Notes: generated from the sequence alone by a model not told the origin. A DNA stretch of 64,000 nt from Molanna angustata (GCA_963576475.1 OY754980.1:27765486-27829485), one strand, 5' to 3'. Counted from the first letter of the stretch, positions 23,612 through 34,399 are shown. Translations and numbers: made by a program.

Positions 23612-24418
23612 TAGCGGACCCGACAGACGTTGTCCCCTCTCTCTCTATATGTCTTCAAACAAAATCTATATTTATAATCCTTATTTTATAGTAAAATATA
23701 TATTTATAACCTAATTTTATAGTACGAAGGTGTACATTTTTTCACTATAGAAAATTCTCTCTAATATACGTCTGTTGTTTGAACTTGACGTTTCAATCAC
23801 AAAATATATATTTATAACCTCACTTTACATTACGGATGTTTTTAAAATTTGGCTATCAAGAACAGAATATTATATCACAATATAATAATATCACAGGATA
23901 AAATAATGATCATATTATACATAAAACTAAGTAATTTAATATATGTAATATTCATAAATTAATTTAAATATTTAAACAGAAATATTACGAAACATTACAT
24001 TGAGATAACTTTGATATATCTACCTATTGTCATAATACCACTTAATAAAACAGAATATACTTGTAAAAAAAACTAAATAGCTTTATACCTACAATAATAA
24101 GAAAATATACAAACAACTTAATAATTTCATGAAATATGAAAACAAATAGGATCAAGTTTTAATGTCATAACCAACATTGCATAATATTATGACATATTGG
24201 AAGCCAATGTTCCCACTATTCAAAATGCGTATTCCGAAAATATTTATAACGATTCCCATTTTTATTATTCTTTTATTAAATTCTTTTTTGTGAATCTAAT
24301 CCATTCAGGGACTAACATAAACACACACAAAAAGTTTCATCAAAATCTGTTCAGCCGTTTAGGAGGAGTTCAGTGACATACACACATACGGAAGAATTAT
24401 ATATATAAAGATGAAGAG
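23612..24418 (+). mobile_element. non-LTR element 3' region or non-autonomous derivative (RTE/Proto2-like)
   Basis: It opens TACTAGCGGACCCGACAGACG-like and closes with CATCAAAATCTGTTCAGCCG, TTCAGTGACATACACACATA and TTATATATATAAAGATGAAG. This pair of ends is a widespread arthropod repeat that I associate with RTE/Proto2-type LINEs. The body holds repeated TATATTTATAACCT blocks. No coding frame survives. The family name is from memory. Confidence 0.5.
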
Positions 24419-24547
24419 CATGACACAAGTTACGAATATTTCTATTACCTATATTTCGATTATTTGTAGTAAATAACCTGAGAAAACAGTCATTGCCTAT
24501 TCTACCACCACATGCATATATTTTCATACGTATATGCTATTCTGCTA

Positions 24548-24690
24548 AAAAAAAATGGTTTGTTCAGATTCTACATTTTAATAAATCTTATCAATAGCTA
24601 TTTCGTCCTATGAGCACATTATCAAGTCCTCATAGGACGAAATAGCTATCGACAAGATTGATAAAAATTTAGAATAAAACGAATTTTTAA
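24548..24690. mobile_element. family F fold-back element, short form
   Basis: TTCAGATTCTACATTTTAAT, CTTATCAATAGCTATTTCGT and CCTATGAG are mirrored after a centre at about 24620 by CTCATAGGACGAAATAGCTA and TTTAGAATAAAACGAA. It shares the family's GATTCTACAT and CGATAG(C/G)CTATTTCG blocks with 7990-8180. Confidence 0.7.
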
Positions 24691-24777
24691 TTCATTAATT
24701 TATAACAGAATTCTAGAAAATAATAAAATTGTGGTTCTGAATGCCAAGATCCTCTATGTTGAAATCAGGGGGGGCAA

Positions 24778-24904
24778 GTCTGGTCTTTTATGGATTTCTA
24801 TGTAGTTCTTAAGATGTTATAGAACTCCATATGATAATTATATCCATGATATGGGTAAACATGGAGGTTTTTTTGATTCCGCCTGTTGACCAGACTTGCC
24901 TCCC
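24778..24904. mobile_element. hairpin MITE, family E, deleted copy
   Basis: Begins GGGGGGGCAAGTCTGGTCTT and ends GTTGACCAGACTTGCCTCCC. Part of the left arm is missing, so the hairpin is shorter than in the copies at 19916 and 20415. Confidence 0.75.
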
Positions 24905-25268
24905 AGTTCTATTAAAATAAGACTGAATAACTAATAATTTAGACCAGAGAATGCTCCCAATATAACACAGGGACTATCCCCCAGCATATTGGAGAGCAGA
25001 AACACTGACTAACAGCAAAATTTAAAAGTTTCAATAGAATGGACGTGTAAGTGCACAAATGATGAATGTATTTACTGTGTCTTGTCTATTGTTGATGTGG
25101 ACATGTGCCTATCATTGTCTTTTGTGATATTTGTTTCTTTTATTTTAAATTGTATTTTATTTGTTAAAAAAGAATAATCATACAATCATTATTGCTCTTC
25201 TGTTAGTCTGGCTTCTAAAATTTCCCTCTATTCAGTTCAGGATAAAGAATATTGTTTAAGTATATCTA
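24905..25268. other. no gene recognised
   Basis: AT-rich DNA between two inverted-repeat elements; nothing coding was recognised. Confidence 0.3.
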
Positions 25269-26063
25269 TAATTAAAAGTAAAGACTTTTTGATTCTACAT
25301 TAATTTAATTGAGCGCGATAGGCCTATTTCGCCTTGTTAGGGCATTGACTAGCTTATGACTATTTTGACAAATTTTACTTATATTTATAGATTAATTATG
25401 TAGGAGGAGCTTACAGGTTCTTGTGATTGGTCATTTAAAACTATTGATATTATACAGCAGTTAGAAATTTCCAAGCACTTAAAAAATCCTAACGTCATTG
25501 TCATAAATGAACAAATGAACATACACAGATCACCGCTCATAGATATTATTCCATAAACAAAAATATACCATATTAAGTTATTTGATTTGATTCTGCCGCA
25601 AACTTTTTTAATTGTTTCAGATACACCCATCATACTACTCCACCAAGAATACCTACATATCAACAATAGCTTAAGAAATAATCCGTAATATTGTAAACAC
25701 TTAATGCATTTCACTGCCCATTAGAACACAATACCATGTACCCTTACACCGAAAAACCAGCCATTACAATAAATCAATTCATTATATTCAATTTCACTAA
25801 TTATCCAAATAGGGATTGGTCAAAAAATAAATAGTCTCAACCAACCAGAGTAAAGTAAATTTATTTCTTTTTTGCATTGTATAATATCAATAGTTTTAAA
25901 TGACCAATCACAAGAACCTGTAAGCTCCTCCTACATAATTAATCTATAAATATAAGTAAAATTTGTCAAAATAGTCATAAGCTAGTCAATGCCCTAACAA
26001 GGCGAAATAGGCCTATCGCGCTCAATTAAATTAATGTAGAATCAAAAAGTCTTTACTTTTAAT
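25269..26063. mobile_element. family F element with 187-bp terminal inverted repeats
   Basis: The left arm (25269-25455) and right arm (25878-26063) are near-identical inverted repeats. Outermost is ATTAAAAGTAAAGACTTTTT, then GCGCGATAGGCCTATTTCGC, CTTGTTAGGGCATTGACTAG, ACTTATATTTATAGATTAAT and GAGGAGCTTACAGG, ending near GATATTATACA. The 420-bp centre has only a weak minus-strand frame (25385-25714, partly inside the arm) with no recognisable domain. It directly abuts the next element at 26064. Confidence 0.85.
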
Positions 26064-27045
26064 CCAACTGTCGATTTGTTCAGGAGAACTTTGTTCTCTT
26101 AACATATCGACAATGTATCAAGCCAGAATACGCGAGAATTGTATGGAGAGGTCTACTTTTTTCACGGCTTTTCCAACTTTGAAGTCAAAAAACACCAACT
26201 TAGAGGCTTCGCAGCATATATGTTCCATACACGGATTTACTCAGAATTCGGAGTAGAACATTTCGTGTGTCTGTGTGTGTGTGTGTCTGTGTGTGTGTCC
26301 GTCCCCCCCTTATAACTTTTGATCCGCTCAATTTACAGAGCCTAAAATTTCAGAATATATAAACAGTTACAGGCCTACAAAACTTTTATACTCGGAATTT
26401 TGAATTTTTGTTTCAGTCAGGGGTTATCAACTTTTGAATTTTTATTTTATTTTTCCATATATCTCAGAAACCATAAACGCTAGAACGCTGAAAATTGGTA
26501 CAAACATAGACAAATACAAAATCTCAAATTAGTTTTTTCAAAAAAATTCCAGGGTTTCTCAAACATTTTTTATTAAGAAAAATATTTTTTCTTATGATAA
26601 ATTTATGAGTTTAACTGCCTATATTTCCAAAACTTTTACAATTATCGAAAAAAGCCGAAACACCCCAACTAGATAATTTAATTTTCTATAAAAAATATTA
26701 ACATTGTAGTAGAAGATCTCAATTTTTTTTTAACAATTTTTTTAAAAATTGAATTTAGTGACGACATCGCTTCATACATTTTGTATGGCAGTCGCCTATA
26801 CACAATATGTAAGAAGACTTAATAGTTTGATACTTCATCTCCAAAAATACATACATACCATCATGCTATTTGCATATTCTGGGTAGGAAAAAGGATCTTC
26901 CTCCATACTATCCTATCTTGACATACATACCTACATATGTTGTATAGAAAACAAAATATCTGAAAATATTCAATAATTTGTATCTATGGGTTTATAGTTT
27001 GGTACATATTCTTCAACTATACATACTATCGCTATCGACAGTTGG
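26064..27045 (+). mobile_element. 1.0-kb non-coding element with 12-bp inverted ends, copy 2
   Basis: It starts CCAACTGTCGATTTGTTCAG and ends GCTATCGACAGTTGG. It is the inverted counterpart of 22021-22923, with about 80 bp more internal sequence near 26830-27000. It contains a (TG)n tract near 26265-26300. No open frame. It begins at the base after the fold-back element ends. Confidence 0.75.
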
Positions 27046-27419
27046 ATCTCATGTGTTACATGCAACTAGTTATAGATATAACTTATATAATGGAATTCTA
27101 CCAAATAAAAACTTCATCGATAATTATAATTGTTTTAGCATATATATAAAACTGTTTGAAGTGTTACAATGTACCCAAGTATACATTAACTTATTTAAAA
27201 AAGATAAATACAATGGCTTGTCAATGGACTAAATACTTAATATTATTAGAATAATTTACAATTAATCATCTTATTTATTAGTATCATACGCACCATTTCT
27301 AGTTATTCAACAAAAGTATATATATATGTGTGTGTACATAACACGTAGAGTCCTTGTTCTGTGACTACCTTTTCATGGTAATCACTATTCCTCCTATACT
27401 ATTTAGAGTATAAGTCCTT
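27046..27419. other. no gene recognised
   Basis: AT-rich intergenic DNA with a short TATATATGTGTGTGTAC tract near 27318. Confidence 0.3.
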
Positions 27420-27620
27420 TGAAGAGTGGAATGAGTTGTGTTGTGGTTGGACGAGAAAAAATTGGCAAAATCATATAAAAGAGATATTGAAAGATGGCAA
27501 AGTATGAAGTAATAATAATATGAGAGAATGCATGACACGTTGCATAGATGTAAGCAAGATAAAACAAGTATGTCAAGATAGAAAAATCTGACGTTTGTTT
27601 CTCTCAGCCTACACCAAATA
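27420..27620 (+). pseudogene. RTE-like LINE 3' remnant, heavily decayed
   Basis: Reads RIGKII..KRY-like, EILKDGK-like, ECMTRCIDVSK, VCQDRKI and LFLSAYT. These correspond in order to the NDILKDGNV, RRCMNVDEA, VCQDRKMW and VLSACPM blocks of the copy at 62440-62600. Stops and shifts are present. Confidence 0.5.
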
Positions 27621-28038
27621 GGGAAATAGCGTTACGGTTTAAATGTAAAAATTCATAAGAATGAATAATGTTATGGTAAGAAATTAGAATAAAAGTGAAT
27701 GCTCCAAGATCGTTCGTACATATTGAAAAAATCAACTATGAACAACGGAACAAAAATAAGTATAATTTGAAAAAAATCACAATTTTTAACGAAATTAAAT
27801 AAATAAATATAGATTGTCATTCTGGAAGTACGGAACAATTGTCATTACAAAATACTCTGTTTACTAAAACAGACATTTTATTTAAAAAGTAAACAATTTA
27901 CCATGGCAAACAAGTTTTAAATCTTTTAGTAAAGTAATGAAATAACTTATTGCGATAGAATAAAACTTTTTCAAATGTTATTGTCTAAGAAATTAATAAT
28001 TTTTCAAATTTGTAATAAAATAATGCATTGATACTCAC
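27621..28038. other. start of the atlastin intron; nothing further recognised
   Basis: On the minus strand this lies just downstream of the atlastin donor. No second atlastin exon is visible here or further left. Confidence 0.35.
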
Positions 28039-28266
28039 CCTAGAGTTCATATATCTGAGGAAGAAATCAAGCAGGAAAGATTTCCCTTTCCGGAAGGCTC
28101 CAGCAACAGATATGACCACGATACTGCGATCCTTCACATCCTCTTGTTGCATTAATTCCGCGAGAGCATCCTCATTGAGGATAAAGGAATGCTCACCATC
28201 CGTGTTTACTATTTGCACAGCATGCGCCATTCTTTTGCAGTGTTGTGGAGGTTTTTCTAATGCCAT
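28039..28266 (-). CDS. atl: atlastin, N-terminal coding exon
   Basis: A 76-codon exon whose translation matches the atlastin N-terminus. [19 protein letters not shown] is followed by a charged linker and [20 protein letters not shown], then [15 protein letters not shown] (residues 56-63) is the G1/P-loop that binds GTP. Atlastins are ER membrane GTPases that tether and fuse tubules. A second Met at residue 13 (MAHAVQ) could be the real start. The exon ends in phase 0 at AGG|GTGAGT, a good donor. The G2-G4 motifs, the helical bundle and the membrane hairpin should lie in later exons, none of which was recognised to the left. Either the first intron exceeds 28 kb, or this is a detached or misassembled exon. 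The exon itself shows no damage. Confidence 0.9.
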
Positions 28267-29264
28267 TGCAAAAAATTAAAACCTGATTAACCACTATATT
28301 ACACTAATATTTATTGTTGTGTACAGTTACATTATAATTACTAATAATATGATAATATTATAAAAACTTGAAATAGAATAACAAAGAAATTTAAAAAATA
28401 CCCAATAACACATCCAAAATGACATTTAAAGTAACTTTGTTTAGAAAAATTCCAAAAACAAAGGATGACAAAGAACTTTTTTTTTTAAATACATAGAAAT
28501 ACTACTTTCTTTGATATAAGATAGATAGGTATCTAAATGTCAAATTTTGGGTAAATTCAATTGGAATGTGAATGAAAACATCTCAGATTAAAAAGTAATT
28601 AGAAATTAATTTATAGTTCGATTATTCACAGTAAAAAACGATGATGCTGTTATAAAAATATGAGGTCAAAGTCTCACAATTCTATAAGTCACAAACGATA
28701 TACATTTTAATAATGATTTATAGATTGACTAGCGCAACAACACAAAACATAAATTAACTGAACAAACGAAAAATCATCACAGTTTGCCTTTGCACAATTT
28801 AGCCTCGGAAAGATGACATTCCACTTAAACGATGATTTAACGAAGAGACAACTCACGTGTGTGATAGAAACATACCTTAATTCACTATACTCATTTGAAA
28901 CACAAATATTTCACTAATTTACATAGGTCACAATGAACAGGTGGTTATTTGTCTTATTTTTCGTCGAATTGCAACGACTCATGTCATCGCTCGACATTAG
29001 CCACTAAAAACACTCTCGTATTATAGATATGTGGACACATGGGACACTTATTAATAACTAGTCTAATGATAACTACGTCGAACAAAAGATTGCAAAACTT
29101 TAGATTAGACGTCTGACCGTCGACGAATTTCAATTCCGACCAAAATGCAGAAGCGACTGTACAAATGACATAAAAATATTTTCACAATTGAATATCACGG
29201 CGTTGTGTAAGGAACTGCCAATTTGTACACCATATAGTATCACTCCGAAATGCAAATTATTTAC
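28267..29264. other. upstream of atlastin; possible 5' UTR or promoter DNA
   Basis: AT-rich DNA immediately upstream of the atlastin coding exon on the minus strand. No further coding sequence, TATA-type motif or repeat could be assigned with confidence. Confidence 0.25.
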
Positions 29265-29444
29265 CTCCACTTTCACGTAATGATTCCTTATTATGTTTAC
29301 GTCCCTGTCCCTCGGATTCGGCCATTTTTCATAGCGCTCCGTAAATTGTGATAAAAACCAGAACTGACGTAACCCGTTTTGAACATTGTGTACGTTGTTC
29401 ATTGCTGTCCAAACCAGTCCTAACAGGGCTGTCTCTGTATACAT
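29265..29444 (-). CDS. possible 60-codon first exon of an unrecognised gene
   Basis: An ATG at 29444 opens 60 codons ending exactly at GTGGAG|GTAAAT, a good donor in phase 0. The translation has a balanced composition (ALLGLVWTAMNNVHN, then RQFWFLSQFTERYEKWPNPR, DRDVNII) unlike AT-driven noise, and the N-terminus is mildly hydrophobic. I do not recognise the family. Joining it in frame to the atlastin exon is not supported by the acceptor I can see. It could instead be a retroelement fragment or chance. Confidence 0.22.
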
Positions 29445-29779
29445 AATTCACAAATTTGACCTCTGAGAATATTGAAATCTAACGAACAATATAAAATCAT
29501 AGTCTATATATTTAAAAACGATTAAAATAAAAGATGAAATTGTTTTGTTTAATTTCTTTGAGTACGTTAGAAAGCACTTAACTTGCCCCGATGCAAATAA
29601 ATAAAACAAGCTTTCATTTAAATTTTTGTAATAAAAGCGATACTTTGTGGTTGAATTGTCTTCTAGGACATTTTATTTGCGTCTTTTTCAGGATATGTCT
29701 CGTATGATTCATATCGTCTCATATGTCTCGAACATTCATTTACTGTTATGTATATCGAAATACACATTACTTATCTTGA

Positions 29780-29945
29780 CGCAACCTGTTCTGTTCGCGT
29801 TTTCCTTTTTTTTTCATTCGATGCCAAATTAGCCAAGAAACTGACGCGACCTCTCCTGTTCGCGTTTTATTTTGTTATTTATTTATAGAAAAAGAAAGTG
29901 TAAAAATATATACTTTTGACGCGACCTATCCTGTTCGCGTTATTT
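29780..29945. repeat. three spaced copies of a 24-bp motif
   Basis: TTGACGCAACCTGTTCTGTT, CTGACGCGACCTCTCCTGTT and TTGACGCGACCTATCCTGTT, each followed by CGCGTT, lie near 29778, 29839 and 29917. Motif repeats of this kind occur in LTRs or subterminal regions of transposons; here they precede a GC-rich stretch. Confidence 0.7.
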
Positions 29946-30089
29946 TTTATCTGAATTCGGCGCCAAATCATACCACAAACTAATATTGAATTTAAGAAAA
30001 ATATTAAGTGTGAATAAAAAGAATATATTTTAACAATAAGATAACCTCGAAAATGTGATAAGTGACAATTTTTGACAGTCGAAATTATA

Positions 30090-30480
30090 CACGCGTCGTG
30101 GCGACACGGACCGCGCTCACTGAACGTCCGAGGGATGTATGTTCGCATCCCTCGTGGCCAGAGCAGCTGCAAACCGCACCAAAGGGTATCGGTTAGGCTC
30201 TCTCCACATCGGCAGCCATGGACGTGACACCTGGCGTGCCGAAATGGATCGGCGCACCACCATTCGGCGAGAGAGCCGCTTTCCTGGACCGAAGCGGGTG
30301 CTGAGTTTGGAAAGTGTTCCAAACGCTGGTGGGTCGCGCTGGACCCTGGAACAACGGCCTGCATCTCCTTGAGACTCGTCCTGCCGCCGTTCGCTTCCGA
30401 CAGTCACCCAACCGGCACCTGCCGGTGTCTGGGACCCGAGGTTGCTTTCGCCGATAGCCTTGCCCCTTCGCCCATCGACG
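30090..30480 (+). mobile_element. GC-rich unclassified element (LTR-retroelement-like leader?)
   Basis: An island of markedly higher GC in AT-rich DNA. CGTGGCGACACGGACCGCG at about 30097 resembles a primer-binding-site region after an LTR ending in TTATACA. Several short overlapping open frames on both strands follow from the GC content. The island is continued at 31427 after a hAT-type insertion. No gag or pol motif was recognised, so the class is a guess. Confidence 0.3.
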
Positions 30481-31418
30481 CAAGGGCGGATCCGGGGGGG
30501 GGGTCATGGGGGGTCATGACCCCCCTGGGCTTGGTCCAGGACCTAGGTGGACCACTAATTAAAAATTGTTAAACATGATTTTTATATATTTTTTATCAAA
30601 ATATAGATTTTATTTAAGAGGGTGACTGCTGCCAACGTACCTATTTTTTCAATTTGATATACCATCATTATTACTAAACGAATCATTTTGAAAAAAATAA
30701 CCTAGTTAGTTTGGATATTAATAATACCTTAACTTTTTGATTATGTTCTGTATATATTCTTGTAGGAAAATAATAAGCATACCTCGATTTTAGACATTTA
30801 TCTTAAATTTCTAAAAAAATAAGGTATAGAGCAATATTTTTTTTTTATAAATTAAAGAACAACAAAATACCTGGAAAAATATGATATGACGTTGCATTAA
30901 CGCATCAGGTTAAGTAAATAAACCAAAAAACTTTTATTACGCAATGGCGCTGAATGGAAAATAAATGTTTTTTAGGTTTATTTACTAAACCTGAAGCATT
31001 AATGCAACGTCACATCATATTTTTCTAGATATTTTTGTCTTCTTTAATTTAAAAAAAAATATATTACTCTACGCCTTATAGTTTATTAAAAATATAAGAT
31101 AAACGTTGGAAATCGGGGTATGCCATTATTTTTCTATAAGAATTTACACAGAACATTATCAAAATGTTAAGGTATATTTTTGTTTATTAATATCCAAACT
31201 ATCTTAATTATTTTTTTCAAAACGATTTCATAAGAAATAATGATGGTATATCAAATTGAAAAATAGGTACGTTGGCAGCAGTCCCCCCCTTAAGTAGTTT
31301 CAATATTTAATTAATTTAATATAATACTTTAATTAATAATACAAATTAAATTATAATTTCTTGGGACTTGACTACGACTATGTGACCCCCCCTGGCGCCA
31401 AAGCTGGATCCGCCCTTG
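30481..31418. mobile_element. non-autonomous hAT-type element with 8-bp target duplication
   Basis: Ends are CAAGGGCGGATCC and GGATCCGCCCTTG, perfect 13-bp inverted repeats. The flanks carry the 8-bp direct repeat CATCGACG at 30473-30480 and 31419-31426. An 8-bp duplication with short inverted ends beginning CA is diagnostic of hAT elements. There is no transposase inside; two-thirds of its length is a second element (30618-31289). Confidence 0.9.
30618..31289. mobile_element. TTAA-flanked fold-back element nested in the hAT element
   Basis: Flanked by TTAA at 30614-30617 and 31290-31293. Arms of about 310 bp mirror each other: GAGGGTGACTGCTGCCAACG on the left and GGGGGGGACTGCTGCCAACG read from the right, then TTCAATTTGATATACCATCA and beyond. 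The two meet near 30945. A TTAA duplication is typical of piggyBac-type insertion; the superfamily is inferred from that alone. Confidence 0.8.
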
Positions 31419-31426
31419 CATCGACG

Positions 31427-32075
31427 ACGGTCCATTCCGGTATTGACGGTGCATCAGCACGCTCCTGGCCGTGAAGAAGATTATGGTGTTCCCCCAGAAA
31501 TCAACTATTTCTGCGACAATTTTTTTATGTGACAATATTTCGACTGTGATTTTTATTTAATTATTTTACTGACATTATTTTAACGTGTGACGTCTAATGT
31601 TGACTCTATTTATTTTAATTTGTGACGTCCTAATTTATTGCCAATTTTAATTATTTATTTTATTAGACTTTTTTTTACTTTATGTTGTGACATGACCGTG
31701 CCGTCTGACGTTTGTGCGCTGACACTTGACTTTTATGTATCGTCAGACCACGGCTTCAGTTATAGTCTAGTTTTTATTCATCTCGTTCAGCGAAGTTACG
31801 TGTGGACAATCAAATTCCATTTCAACATTGGAAAAAGGTGAGCTCTACCTCCAAGCCTCTTGGGAGGAGGGTATCAGTATCCTCCACAATATTTTTTGTG
31901 ACGTCCAAAATTATCATTACTAGAATTTCAGTTGTGATGTTCTCATTTCACTTTATCGAGGACTATTTTTTAATATTTCAATTGTGACATAATCGTGCCG
32001 TCTGACATGTACGTACTGACTATTGAAATTTTAATTAATCATTCTCAACGTTTTCTTGAGGGAGGGTATCAATAA
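31427..32075 (+). mobile_element. LTR-retroelement-like 3' remnant
   Basis: It resumes the GC island (ACGGTCCATTCCGGTATTGA) and then turns AT-rich with repeated TGTGACGTC and TGTGACAT blocks. Two purine-rich tracts, GGGAGGAGGGTATCAGTATC (about 31863) and TTGAGGGAGGGTATCAATAA (about 32055), resemble polypurine tracts before an LTR. No complete LTR pair was found. Confidence 0.3.
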
Positions 32076-33088
32076 AATATTTTTGTTTTCTAACCCATAA
32101 AATGGTACATCAAAAATAATATCATACCAACTTATTTCACCAATTGCTTGTTCAATACATTTATATGCATTTATTTTCAACAAATAAATAAATAAAAAAA
32201 ATGTACGACCCTGTAAAGTAAGTACTTTTACTCACTGAGGAAAGAATATTCTCTATGGTTACATCTATTCACAGACAAAAACTGTCAGTTGACAGCTAAT
32301 CTAAATTCTGTATTCTGAATCATGTGTATGTAGCATTTAGAAATTTAGGTTACTTCCATATAAAGATTTGGGGTATTATATTTATTTTAACATTCTGTTA
32401 ATTTAAAAAAAACAATATGCAGGTATGGTCTTATTTTATTTTCTTTCTTTGCATAGAATTGTAAAGAATTTGTCGGAAATACTAAGAAATTACATTTTTG
32501 ATATCTATTTTGGTAACATGTATAAGGAAACATATAAATATATCTTATAAAAATAAAATCCTCGTGTTCATGGTTTATCAATATTAAGGTAACTATTTAA
32601 AAAACACGTTCCTTGCCGATCAAAATAATTTATATGTCAGTAGATAGATAAACACGTCTATATTATGTGAAAGTTAGAAACTTGTACTTGGCGCTGGTAC
32701 CAATGCTTTCAAATATTGAATAAATTGTTGAAAAATGTATGAATGAATTTTTATAATGGTTAGTTTTCTAACACTAAAGTTGTTAGTTTTATAATTTTTC
32801 AAAGCATTTATGCCAAAAGTTTATATATCTCAATATATCTACTGAAATTATAATTATTTTGAAGGACAAGGAATGTGTTTTGTAAATAATTTTTTCAATG
32901 ATATTAAATTTACAAAAAAATATTTAAACTTGGGTCACTAAAATGAAGAAGTAACGTTTTTAATATTACATATCAAATTCTTTTATTTAGTGTTGATAAA
33001 TTACAATTAATTAAATCTAAAATTAGTCCGGTCTTTGAATTATTAAAGACCCAAATTTTGGCCTCTATGCATCAAGCAGATTAAAAGT
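32076..33088. other. intergenic or PDCL3 5' region
   Basis: AT-rich DNA. It contains ATGCAG followed by GTATGG at 32417-32424, which would suit the two-residue first coding exon of PDCL3 (see findings). No other coding signal. Confidence 0.3.
32417..32422 (+). CDS. PDCL3: candidate first coding exon of PDCL3 (Met-Gln)
   Basis: The recognised PDCL3 exons begin at DPNEDTEWND, and the family's N-terminus is normally MQDPN. The missing first exon should therefore end in ATGCAG|GT in phase 0. ATGCAG|GTATGG occurs here, 4.5 kb upstream of the next exon. The match is only eight bases and could be chance. Confidence 0.25.
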
Positions 33089-33376
33089 TATTATGGGGGA
33101 ATGGACACACTCATAACTCGAGAGTAGTTGAAGTCAGAATCTTTATGTACCAGTTAAAGTTATCAGGGGGGGATGGAAACACTTATAAATCGAGAATTGT
33201 TGAAGTTAGAATCTTTATGTCCCAGTTAAAGTTATCAGGGGGGGATGGAAACACTTATAAATCGAGAATTGTTGAAGTTAGAATCTATATGTCCCAGTTA
33301 AAGTTATTAGGGGGGATGGACACACTCATAAATCGAGAATGGTTGAAGTTAGAATCTCTATGTATTTTATGTTTCC
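33089..33376. repeat. 72-bp tandem repeat, four units
   Basis: Units start near 33089, 33161, 33233 and 33305. Each contains AAACACTTATAAATCGAGAA, TTGTTGAAGTTAGAATCT and GTCCCAGTTAAAGTTATCA with a G run. Because 72 is divisible by three, a plus-strand frame (33145-33411) repeats a 24-residue motif (QLKLSGGDGNTYKSRIVEVR). It has no other coding support and is not called a gene. Confidence 0.85.
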
Positions 33377-34199
33377 TGAGCTTGGGGTCACTTAAATATT
33401 TGACAATTTAAAAAAATTAGAAACACTATTCAGATATCCTTCAAAATGTAATGGGGTCTAAACGAGTACTAGATATACAAATTTGCAAAATTTGAAAAGA
33501 ATTGAAAGAGTATTTTAGTCTATAATCAATATTTAAAGTAGAATATAAACACACTGCACATAATACATAGTACACAGCACACACACAGATACATTGTGAT
33601 GTAACTTTCAGAATACAATCTCAGAATGATACTAGTTAAATAACTCCCCACTATATCCCCTTGGGGTAGTGAGGAGTAAAAAACAAAAAAACAACAAATT
33701 TTTAGGCCTTCCAGGTCCAACCCCCTTTCAGCTCACCACTCAGGATTGAGACCCTCGAGTGGTGAGCTCAGGGTGAACTCAACCGTGAAGTCAAAAATTC
33801 TGCTCCCCTCCATTCACTCTATGCCGCTTTTTGAGAATTTGTTGAATGGATTAAATTATCAATTTGCTGTGTATGTGGAGATTTACAAAAAAAAACATTT
33901 TTACCATTCTATTTATTTCTAATCACTTAATTTTTATCACAAGTGATTTATTTCATAAATGACTAGTTTCAACGTGACCACTTTTTCATCAGGATGCATA
34001 ACAACTTACTGTCTATTTGCAGCAATGTGCAGTTGAATAGTGTTTGAGGACTTTAAAACCGGTCCTATTAAATAGCTCACTTGTTGAACACAATGATTTG
34101 TAATAAATACAATTTATTGTTTAAAAATATGCCACAAAGTTAGTTTTCATTAGTAATTAGAAATATTAGTTTTCTTTTGTTTGTTTCATTAAAGACCTA
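33377..34199. other. no gene recognised
   Basis: AT-rich DNA. A short inverted segment GAGCTCACCACTC...GAGTGGTGAGCTC occurs near 33731-33770. No coding exon was seen. Confidence 0.35.
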
Positions 34200-34353
34200 C
34201 CCCCTAGAAAACGTGTCATTTAGCTCAAGAAAAGAAACAAGAAAAGATAACTCAATGCATACAATTGACAGTAGTTCCCAATCACGTGACAACTGTCTCT
34301 TCCATACATTGAGTTATCTTTTTTTTACCTAAATGACGCGTTGTCTAAGGGGG
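34200..34353. mobile_element. palindromic MITE, family B, copy 3
   Basis: The left arm CCCCTAGAAAACGTGTCATT, AGCTCAAGAAAAGAAACA, GATAACTCAATGCATAC is mirrored on the right with more substitutions than copies 1 and 2, ending GCGTTGTCTAAGGGGG. It is the most diverged member in the window. Confidence 0.75.
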
Positions 34354-34399
34354 CAGGTTGGAGATGGTGAGATCCACCTTCTACAAAATGCAAAAATCG

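Noticed and set aside
25385..25714. 109-codon minus-strand frame inside the long fold-back element
   Set aside because: It starts within a terminal repeat arm, its composition follows the base bias, and it has no transposase motif.
30117..30507. Overlapping frames on both strands in the GC-rich island
   Set aside because: Open in several frames at once, as expected where stop codons are rare through high GC; no domain recognised.
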